From Burkholderiaceae bacterium (GTDB lineage Bacteria > Pseudomonadota > Gammaproteobacteria > Burkholderiales > Burkholderiaceae): a stretch of 6,314 bases of DNA. The position numbers and the translations under genes are program-made. The notes under the pieces are model-generated. The model was given only the letters and a program-made list of their open reading frames with translations, did not search any database and was not told where the DNA came from. Shown piece by piece: positions 1-4,359 of the stretch. Position 1 is the first letter of the stretch. Each line of letters opens with the position of its first letter. The stretch is from positions 1 to 6,314 of the forward strand of contig JAKONL010000266.1 of NCBI GenBank assembly GCA_022701965.1. The letters run 5' to 3'.

Positions 1-372
1 CAGCCACGCGGCCGCGACCGGCTCGCTCGGCGCGCTCGCCGGCGTCGTCGCGAGCAACGCGAGGCCGATCTGCCGTGCCCGGCGCAGGTGATGGACGCTC
101 AAGGTCGATGCCGCCACCCCGTTGCGCCAGAGCGCTTCGGCGACCCACCATGCAGCCAGCAGCAGAGCGTTCGCCTGCCGCGGCCAGCCGGCGGCGAGCA
201 TGTCTTCCAGTTCGTCTACGTCGAGTCCGTCGCCGGCGAGGTCACGACTGGCGACGGCTTCTTCGGCGAACATCAGGCGCCACGTCGCGGACGTGCCGCG
301 AAGCCCCTCGTCGAACCAGCCGGGATCGATGGCACCCTGGAAGACATTCGCTGCGCGCGCCGGAGTGGTCAT
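1..372 (-). CDS. Probable SctK (HrpB4/YscK-like) T3SS sorting-platform protein, 5' part only
   Basis: An open frame of 124 codons runs without a stop from ATG at 372 to the window edge, so the C-terminal part is missing. The visible protein starts MTTPARAANVFQGAIDPGWF. It is rich in Ala, Leu and Trp, with an acidic stretch at residues 45-58 and a helical hydrophobic segment ALLLAAWWVAEALW at about 69-82. There is no signal peptide, which fits a cytosolic protein. It begins only 7 bases after the sctJ stop, so translation is probably coupled. Directly after sctJ, the usual gene in Hrp/Ysc-type clusters is sctK, whose product links the export apparatus to the cytosolic sorting platform (SctQ/SctL). 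I see no decisive SctK motif; the name rests mainly on gene order and general character. The T3SS operon should continue past the left edge, with sctL expected next. Confidence 0.62.
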   Translation of the reverse strand, partial: MTTPARAANVFQGAIDPGWFDEGLRGTSATWRLMFAEEAVASRDLAGDGLDVDELEDMLAAGWPRQANALLLAAWWVAEALWRNGVAASTLSVHHLRRARQIGLALLATTPASAPSEPVAAAWL

Positions 373-379
373 GGCGTGA

Positions 380-1186
380 TCAGTACTGCGACAGTTCGAG
401 GTCGTCGTCCGTGTCGACCGGGGGCATGAACTGCTTGCGCATGATGAACCCGCAGATCATCAGCGCCGTGATGATGCCGAACACGTACGGCCAGCCACCG
501 AACAGCTGGCGCTCCTCGCCGGTCGCCGACGTCTTCGACGATGCGGAGGCGTTCGCGTCGTCGCCGAAGGAACCGTTGGCGTCCTCCTTGGCGTCGGGCC
601 GATAGATCCGCACGAAGCTGATGCTGATCTGCCGCGGATCGGCATCCACGAGCCCGGGCACGCTCGAGGCGACGAGGCGACGGACCTTGTTGGTCAGCAT
701 GTCCGTCTCCAGCCCGTCGAGATGCCGGATCAGCACCGCCGCCGACGGCGGCTCCGAGAAGCGACCGTTGCGACGCTCGGGGATGACCACGTTGACCCGG
801 GCGCTGACGACGCCGTCGATGTCGGCCAGCATGGCCTCGATCTGCTGGGAGACCGCGAAGGTCATCCGCGCACGCTCCTCGAGCGGCGACGAGATGAGGC
901 CGTCCTTCGGAAAGATCGTGCCGAAGGACTTGTAGTCAGCGCGCGGCAGGCCGGCCCGGGACGAGAGCCGCGCCGCGCGCGCGAGTTCGGCCGAAGCCAC
1001 GAAGACCGTCACCCCGTCGCGCTCCAGCTTCTTGCCCGCGGTGATCTCGTAATGGTCCAGGAACGACACGAGCCGATTGGCTTCGGTCTCGCTCAGGCCG
1101 CGATGCAGCGGCGACGTGGCGGAGTCGCACCCTCCCAGCACCATCAGCAGGATCGCGGCGCAGATGATCGCGACGATCCGGCTCAT
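380..1186 (-). CDS. sctJ: SctJ (HrcJ/YscJ) T3SS inner-membrane ring lipoprotein
   Basis: SctJ forms the inner-membrane ring of the injectisome basal body with SctD. The 268-residue product has a lipoprotein signal with lipobox LGGC (Cys20). The periplasmic part has strong family motifs: GLSETEANRLVSFL (30-43), FPKDGLISSPLEERAR (92-107) and DGVVSARVNVVIPE (124-137). A C-terminal membrane segment, about residues 232-249 (WPYVFGIITALMICGFIM), is followed by a short acidic tail. The length is normal for SctJ. I chose ATG at 1186 because it puts the signal peptide at the N-terminus. The same frame opens at ATG 1249, which would add 21 residues rich in Pro and Trp before the hydrophobic core. Neither start has a well-spaced Shine-Dalgarno sequence. 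The gene lies between sctI and a probable sctK in one operon. Confidence 0.95.
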   Translation of the reverse strand: MSRIVAIICAAILLMVLGGCDSATSPLHRGLSETEANRLVSFLDHYEITAGKKLERDGVTVFVASAELARAARLSSRAGLPRADYKSFGTIFPKDGLISSPLEERARMTFAVSQQIEAMLADIDGVVSARVNVVIPERRNGRFSEPPSAAVLIRHLDGLETDMLTNKVRRLVASSVPGLVDADPRQISISFVRIYRPDAKEDANGSFGDDANASASSKTSATGEERQLFGGWPYVFGIITALMICGFIMRKQFMPPVDTDDDLELSQY

Positions 1187-1260
1187 CCTCGGGAGGTCGG
1201 GCCACCGTGCGGGAGGCACGGGGCACCAGGTGCTGGGGACGACCCTCATCGCTTGCGCAG

Positions 1261-1632
1261 CTACTGGAGATTCGTCAGACGATCGACGGCCTGTCCGATC
1301 TTGCTCGCCATCTTGTTCAGGACGAGGGTCTGCAGATTGAAACGCGCCATGGCGGCCGTGGCGTCGTACATGCGCGAAGGATCACCGGTCGACACGACCT
1401 TGACCAGGGCGCTCTCCGCGGACTTCCGCGAAGCGTCGACGCCGTTGAGCATGCGCATGAAGCCACCGGACGACTCGACGCCCGCCCCGCTCTCCACCAT
1501 GGCATGGAACTCGTCGGCCTCGGTCGCATGCACCGGCGGGCCTGCAGGCGAGGACGCGCCGAGAGTCGGCGATCCCGGCGTGACCGGGACGCCGGGCAGC
1601 GACGGAGCTACGCCGTACGAAGGAAGGGACAT
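1261..1632 (-). CDS. sctI: SctI (YscI/HrpB family) T3SS inner-rod protein
   Basis: The 123-residue protein has the layout of SctI, the inner rod/adapter that anchors the needle in the basal body and is itself exported. The N-terminal 35 residues are Pro/Gly/Ser-rich and probably disordered. The C-terminal 40 residues carry the YscI/HrpB C-terminal pattern: PSRMYDATAAMARFNLQTLV (85-104), then NKMASKIGQAVDRLTNLQ, an amphipathic helix resembling the ...KLASK..QA..TL...Q ending of relatives. Position directly upstream of sctJ supports this. A possible weak Shine-Dalgarno AGG lies 8 bases before the ATG. The gap to the chosen sctJ start is 74 bases, unusually loose for neighbouring T3SS genes, and shrinks to 11 if sctJ starts at 1249. 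HrpB2-type rods are the functional equivalent; the ending here looks closer to YscI. Confidence 0.88.
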   Translation of the reverse strand: MSLPSYGVAPSLPGVPVTPGSPTLGASSPAGPPVHATEADEFHAMVESGAGVESSGGFMRMLNGVDASRKSAESALVKVVSTGDPSRMYDATAAMARFNLQTLVLNKMASKIGQAVDRLTNLQ

Positions 1633-1689
1633 GGCAGGCGCCTGGTTGGATCAGGATGAAACGGGGAACACATACCGCGGGAGCCCGGC

Positions 1690-1707
1690 GTCCCGGCGGA
1701 CCGGGAC
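1690..1707 (-). other. GC-rich stem-loop with UNCG-type tetraloop between the MIIA gene and sctI
   Basis: GTCCCGG and CCGGGAC form a perfect 7-bp stem around a 4-base loop. On the transcribed (minus) strand the loop reads UCCG, of the stable UNCG class. It starts 34 bases after the MIIA gene stop and lies 57 bases before the sctI start. No T-run follows, so it is not a standard intrinsic terminator. It could protect the upstream mRNA end or reduce read-through; that role is inference. Confidence 0.4.
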
Positions 1708-1741
1708 CGGACTGCGGCACGGGTGCATGCGAAGACGATGC

Positions 1742-2611
1742 TCAGAACCAGCTCGTGGACACCGGATCGAGCGTGAGGCTCTGCATACCCAGATTCGGGT
1801 AGCGCGACGAGTAGCTGTGCGAGATTCCGGACTGGACGGTGCGGAGGAAGTCGGAGTCGAAGCCCGACAACATCTGGAAGATCTGGGACATGAACTGCTT
1901 GGCGAGCTCGTCGTCCGAAGGTTGCGCGAGGCTGCCGGAACCCGGGTTCATCAGGCTTTCCGTCCGGTCGATGCTCGCCTGGGTCACCTTGCTCCTGCCG
2001 CCGAACCTGTTGGTCTCGTAGAACTGGCCATCCCGTCCGAGGTCGAGAACATTGCCGTCGTCGACCATGTCGTCCATCAGAGGCCCGTAGCCCTCCTCGG
2101 TGGTCATCTTTCCCTTGCCGGACATCATGTTGCTCATGAGCACGCCCTTGGCACCGTTGGTGACCATGACGTCGGAAAGCATCGTCGAATCCGTTCCGTT
2201 GTTGGACGGCTTCATGTTCATGGTGATGACGGTGTTGTCGGGAAGCGTGAAGGTCGTGCGAGCCTTGACGTCGAATGCGCGATGGCTCTTTCCGTCCGCA
2301 TCGGCCTGATCGACATGGGGGTCTCCCCAGACCGTCGTCTTCTTCCCGTCGGGACCGACGATCTCCAGCTTTCCGCCGTCCTTCTCGCTCTGGCCGAAAC
2401 CCGTGATTCGGTAGCCCCCGGGCGTGGTGATCTCCGTGGAGTCGTCGCCTTGCTTGACGGACATCTCCTTCCGGGACGCTTCGCTGGCCCAGAGATCCAT
2501 GCCGGAGGCGCGGACGTTGCCGTCGGCGCCACCCTGACGAAGCACGGGCATGCCGTTCATCAGGGCCTGGGCGACTTGTCGTTGGGCGAATGCGGGACTG
2601 TTGATTGACAT
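1742..2611 (-). CDS. DUF1521/MIIA (metal-ion-inducible autocleavage) protein, candidate T3SS substrate
   Basis: This 289-residue protein carries WGDPHVD at residues 95-101, followed by AFDVKARTTFTLPDNTVITM (112-131). That is the pattern of DUF1521 domains, known from the rhizobial effectors NopE1/NopE2 and a Vibrio coralliilyticus protein, which cut themselves between Asp and Pro of GD|PHVD when calcium binds. Here the predicted cut is D97|P98 (bases 2321 and 2320), giving pieces of 97 and 192 residues. Residues about 50-190 form a beta-rich domain with TPGGYRITGF and GPDGKKTTVW before the site. Asp-rich DDMVDDGNVLDLGRDG (170-185) is a plausible metal-binding stretch. There is no Sec signal; the Ser/Gln/Asn-containing N-terminus suits T3SS export. 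Residues 190-289 match nothing I know and include an amphipathic helix near QFMSQIFQMLSGF. Only one MIIA domain is present, whereas NopE1 has two. The gene starts 29 bases after the upstream stop, without a clear Shine-Dalgarno sequence. Domain call is confident; cleavage and export are inference. Confidence 0.88.
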   Translation of the reverse strand: MSINSPAFAQRQVAQALMNGMPVLRQGGADGNVRASGMDLWASEASRKEMSVKQGDDSTEITTPGGYRITGFGQSEKDGGKLEIVGPDGKKTTVWGDPHVDQADADGKSHRAFDVKARTTFTLPDNTVITMNMKPSNNGTDSTMLSDVMVTNGAKGVLMSNMMSGKGKMTTEEGYGPLMDDMVDDGNVLDLGRDGQFYETNRFGGRSKVTQASIDRTESLMNPGSGSLAQPSDDELAKQFMSQIFQMLSGFDSDFLRTVQSGISHSYSSRYPNLGMQSLTLDPVSTSWF

Positions 2612-2640
2612 GATGCGGGTCGTCTGAATGGGTGGGGACT

Positions 2641-2904
2641 TCAGAATTGAATGGTCGAGGCGTTCTTCTCATTCACCGACATGCGGTTCTTCCGCTCCTC
2701 GCCGTCGAGCTGGCTGAGCTTCGATTTCTTGTCCTTGTCGATCTTGTTGAGTTCGGCCGCGGTGATTTCCATTTCGGATTGGAAATTAGCGCCTTGAATC
2801 GCCGCCTGCCCGGCCTCGCCGGCCTTGCTCATCGACAGATTCTTGGCCAGACCCATTCCGGTCGCGCCGCCGAACAAGGATCCCAACATTGAAGAAAGTG
2901 CCAT
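2641..2904 (-). CDS. Small T3SS-operon protein of unknown family (87 aa)
   Basis: I do not recognise this protein. The N-terminal third is small and hydrophobic with glycines (MLGSLFGGATGMGLAKNL, residues 6-23). The rest is polar and should be helical, with a Lys/Asp/Glu-rich part KIDKDKKSKLSQLDGEERKN (54-73), ending STIQF. It has no cleavable signal peptide. I chose ATG 2904 over the in-frame GTG at 2910 because GAGG (2910-2913) lies 5 bases before it, a good Shine-Dalgarno position. It sits 29 bases upstream of the MIIA gene and is probably co-transcribed. Size, polar helical C-terminus and place in the operon fit a needle or pilus subunit, an export substrate or a small partner of the MIIA protein; none can be shown. 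The frame remains open upstream as far as a TAA near 2960, with coding-like wording (see findings). Confidence 0.68.
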   Translation of the reverse strand: MALSSMLGSLFGGATGMGLAKNLSMSKAGEAGQAAIQGANFQSEMEITAAELNKIDKDKKSKLSQLDGEERKNRMSVNEKNASTIQF

Positions 2905-2907
2905 AAC

Positions 2908-2913
2908 CACCTC
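2908..2913 (-). promoter_or_regulatory. Ribosome binding site deciding the start of the 87-aa gene
   Basis: The minus strand reads GAGGTG followed by GTT and then ATG at 2904. The GAGG core is 5 bases from this ATG but overlaps the alternative GTG at 2910. This favours ATG 2904 as the start. Confidence 0.6.
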
Positions 2914-3039
2914 GAAGTTTGTCCAGTAAGCTTCTTCGATATCGGCTTCTGGAATTGATTAAAGAATTTTCGGATCGCGTCCAAATCCTGTTGGCATGCG
3001 ATCGATCCATCCACTTGTCTTTTGCAGCCGTCCGCAATC

Positions 3040-3058
3040 AGGAACTCGGACAGTTCCT
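3040..3058. repeat. Inverted repeat AGGAACT / AGTTCCT
   Basis: AGGAACT (3040-3046) and AGTTCCT (3052-3058) are perfect complements around a 5-base spacer CGGAC. No T-run follows on either strand, so it does not look like an intrinsic terminator. It may be a protein-binding site or an mRNA hairpin between the 76-aa and 87-aa genes. Chance cannot be excluded. Confidence 0.35.
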
Positions 3059-3198
3059 ATTCGCGACCGGCTCGCCGATCTCAATAATCGTCACGCAACA
3101 GAACTCGAAAACCTGAAAGAGCATGACCCTGCCCTTGCTATCTCGAACGTGCCGGCCAGCGTCGATAGGAACCCGTCGAACAGTCGTCCGCGACCCTT

Positions 3199-3429
3199 TC
3201 AGAACGTGATGGCGCTGCCCTGCGACTTGGAACCCGATGGCGACGCATCGATGCCCGCGTTGACGCCAGTCGCCGCCGCATCGACCGCAAGATTGGCGAT
3301 CGCGCCGCCCGGAATCAGATTCGCGGCTCCCTGGATGGCTGGCGCCGCAGCTGCCAGCGCACCGCCGATCACCGGAATGGCATTCAAAAGTCCGCCGAGC
3401 CCGCCACCGATACCTGGTAAACCAGCCAT
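3199..3429 (-). CDS. Small Gly/Ala-rich hydrophobic protein, first gene of the T3SS operon (76 aa)
   Basis: I do not recognise the family. Residues 1-60 are almost entirely Gly, Ala, Leu, Ile, Pro and Asn, with glycine-zipper-like spacing (GIGGGLGGLL at 6-15, IPVIGGALAAAAPAI at 18-32, LIPGGAIANLAV at 38-49). A short polar Ser/Lys tail ends SAITF. No charged n-region precedes the hydrophobic part, so it is not a Sec signal. AAGGGAG lies 6 bases before ATG 3429, an excellent ribosome binding site, and this supports a real gene. It is the first gene after the junction and leads the minus-strand operon. Small Ala/Gly-rich proteins at such positions can be pilus or needle subunits (HrpE, HrpY, NopA), harpin-like secreted proteins or pore-forming peptides. 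Low sequence complexity prevents a choice. Confidence 0.7.
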   Translation of the reverse strand: MAGLPGIGGGLGGLLNAIPVIGGALAAAAPAIQGAANLIPGGAIANLAVDAAATGVNAGIDASPSGSKSQGSAITF

Positions 3430-3435
3430 GTATTT

Positions 3436-3442
3436 CTCCCTT
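3436..3442 (-). promoter_or_regulatory. Strong ribosome binding site of the 76-aa gene
   Basis: The minus strand reads AAGGGAG, then the 6-base spacer AAATAC, then ATG at 3429. It is the best Shine-Dalgarno sequence on the minus strand of the window and suggests high translation, as expected for a structural or abundant secreted protein. Confidence 0.7.
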
Positions 3443-3447
3443 GGATA

Positions 3448-3462
3448 ATTCGATTCGATTCG
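3448..3462. repeat. Triple tandem ATTCG repeat upstream of the T3SS operon
   Basis: Three exact copies of ATTCG (CGAAT on the minus strand) lie 18 bases upstream of the first T3SS start codon and just before its ribosome binding site. They are in the likely leader or promoter-proximal region. The function is unknown. Confidence 0.5.
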
Positions 3463-3511
3463 TTGAATTCACTGGTCGGCAATTGCTTTCAGCGCAATGG
3501 CTCAACTGCGT

Positions 3512-3534
3512 CGAATCGTAAGATCGACAACGAA
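3512..3534 (-). promoter_or_regulatory. Imperfect hrpII/PIP-like element upstream of the T3SS operon
   Basis: On the minus strand TTCG (3534-3531) and TTCG (3515-3512) are separated by 15 bases. The known HrpB/HrpX target (hrpII box, PIP box) needs 16 bases between TTCG cores, so this is one base short. I also see no good -10 box about 30 bases downstream. It lies in the right place and orientation for a T3SS activator site, but this is a weak candidate. Confidence 0.2.
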
Positions 3535-3562
3535 AAATGACGCTTCGGACTGCTCCGAAACG
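3533..3562 (-). terminator. Rho-independent terminator behind the HAD phosphatase gene
   Basis: On the minus strand CGTTTCGGA and TCCGAAGCG form a 9-bp stem with one U-G wobble around the loop GCAG. It is followed after three bases by TTTTT (3537-3533). It lies 57 bases past the phosphatase stop and about 100 bases before the first T3SS start, so it would separate the two same-strand units and imply that the T3SS operon has its own promoter in 3430-3532. Confidence 0.6.
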
Positions 3563-3588
3563 CCATTCACAAAGTATTAGGTCGATTC

Positions 3589-3609
3589 ACTTCACCATTG
3601 CAGTGAAGT
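3589..3609 (-). repeat. Hairpin just after the HAD phosphatase stop
   Basis: ACTTCAC (3589-3595) and GTGAAGT (3603-3609) pair perfectly around a 7-base loop, 9 bases after the phosphatase stop. No T-run follows on the minus strand. It probably acts as a 3'-end mRNA structure together with the terminator at 3533-3562. Confidence 0.4.
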
Positions 3610-3618
3610 AATTGGCAT

Positions 3619-4344
3619 TCAGCGACGCGACGGAATTCCCAATAAATCGCACAACTCTGTCAGCGTGGCGACCGTTGCCTGCGGTCGTGCGTCGGATGGC
3701 CATGCGAATGCCGGGTCCTGGCGGATTTCGCGGACGAGCCACGCCGCCTGCATTCCCGCGCCACGTGCGCCGACGACGTCGAGCGCCGCGTCGTCGCCGA
3801 CATGAAGCACGGCGGAGGCTGCGACATCCACCGAAGCTGCGGCAGCTTCGAAAATCGCGCGATGCGGTTTGCCGGTACCAAATTGCTGTGCGCTGAATCC
3901 GGCGCGAAACCAACGGTCCACGCCGGTCCGGCGAAGGTCGGCGTTGCCGTTGGAGATCGCGACCAGCGGATAGCGCGCGCTCAGGGCCTCGAGCGCGGGC
4001 AGTGCGTCGTCGTAGAACACCACCTTCTGGCGTGCATCGAAGAACACGTCGAACGCCGCTTCGGCGAGGGCCGGATCCTCGCCGCTGCGGCGCAGCGCGG
4101 CCCTGATCGATTCGCGCCGGAGCGCGCTCATGTCGTGTGCCAGATCGGACCGCTCGCGCGCGGTGGCTTCGCGCAGTTCGCGCAGGACGCCGGGCGTCAG
4201 CAGCAGGTCGGCCGTACGCGGCGCGGCCCGCAGCAGCCAGGCGTGCAGGGCGATCTCGGCGCGCTCGATGGTCGGCCAGACTGGCCACAACGTGTCGTCG
4301 AGGTCGAGGGAAATGGCTTCGATGCGCGGTACGTCCAGAGGCAT
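3619..4344 (-). CDS. HAD-superfamily phosphatase, YigB-like (COG1011 type)
   Basis: The 241-residue protein has all four HAD phosphatase motifs: I, DLDDT with nucleophile Asp14 and acid/base Asp16; II, Ser131 in VAISNGN; III, Lys159 in GTGKP; IV, GDDAALD with Asp184 and Asp185. The cap lies between motifs I and II (about 20-110), as in subfamily I. The wording LVAISNGNA, SAVLHVGDD and GMQAAWL closely follows E. coli YigB, a soluble phosphatase acting on FMN and on the riboflavin intermediate 5-amino-6-ribitylamino-uracil phosphate; the substrate here is not proven. ATG 4344 was chosen because it puts motif I near the N-terminus and the length is normal. A much longer in-frame opening upstream is antisense to hemH and not coding. 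It diverges from hemH, with 15 bases between starts. A terminator follows. Confidence 0.9.
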   Translation of the reverse strand: MPLDVPRIEAISLDLDDTLWPVWPTIERAEIALHAWLLRAAPRTADLLLTPGVLRELREATARERSDLAHDMSALRRESIRAALRRSGEDPALAEAAFDVFFDARQKVVFYDDALPALEALSARYPLVAISNGNADLRRTGVDRWFRAGFSAQQFGTGKPHRAIFEAAAASVDVAASAVLHVGDDAALDVVGARGAGMQAAWLVREIRQDPAFAWPSDARPQATVATLTELCDLLGIPSRR

Positions 4345-4359
4345 GCGCCAGAATACCCC

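Larger units (their letters stand above)
2905..3198 (-). other. 294-base low-GC gap between two small T3SS genes, possible decayed gene
   Basis: No intact gene is convincing here, though the flanking genes point the same way. Parts of it are clearly less GC-rich than the rest of the window (about 44% by hand count for 2911-3000). Three minus-strand stretches in different frames read like protein. ATG 3124, with AAGGGCAGGG just before it, gives MLFQVFEFCCVTIIEIGEPV. A second frame from about 3056 gives ELSEFLIADGC and later CQQDLDAIRKFFNQF. A third from about 2957 gives SIPEADIEEAYWTNFEVV, running into the 87-aa gene. Each switch would need a one-base loss in the same direction. This could be a frameshifted remnant, sequencing error or chance. 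The gap also holds a 7-bp inverted repeat at 3040-3058. I found no convincing promoter. Confidence 0.4.

Noticed and set aside
722..2608. A very long open frame on the plus strand opposite sctJ, sctI and the MIIA gene
   Set aside because: It is the antisense shadow of three genes recognised by family motifs. Its translation is Arg/His/Gly-rich with no domain, a typical effect of high GC at third positions.
1608..2672. A 354-codon minus-strand frame overlapping the MIIA gene
   Set aside because: Its translation is Arg/His-rich and shifted by one frame from the gene carrying the GDPHVD domain.
2829..3014. A 61-codon minus-strand frame starting with GTG (MDGSIACQQ...)
   Set aside because: No ribosome binding site was seen, and its second half overlaps the 87-aa gene in another frame and turns Trp/Cys/Arg-rich. 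It was treated only as one piece of a possible remnant.
3168..3197. GGAACC on the plus strand as a HrpL-type hrp box
   Set aside because: No CCAC follows at 15-16 bases, and it faces away from the T3SS genes.
3038..3505. A 155-codon minus-strand frame over the 76-aa gene
   Set aside because: Most of it is an Arg/Cys-rich shadow of the 76-aa gene, which has the better ribosome binding site. Only its end, after ATG 3124, was kept as part of a possible decayed gene.
3802..4359. Upstream extension of the hemH frame on the plus strand
   Set aside because: It is antisense to the phosphatase gene. Ferrochelatase similarity begins only after ATG 4360 and the length from there is normal.
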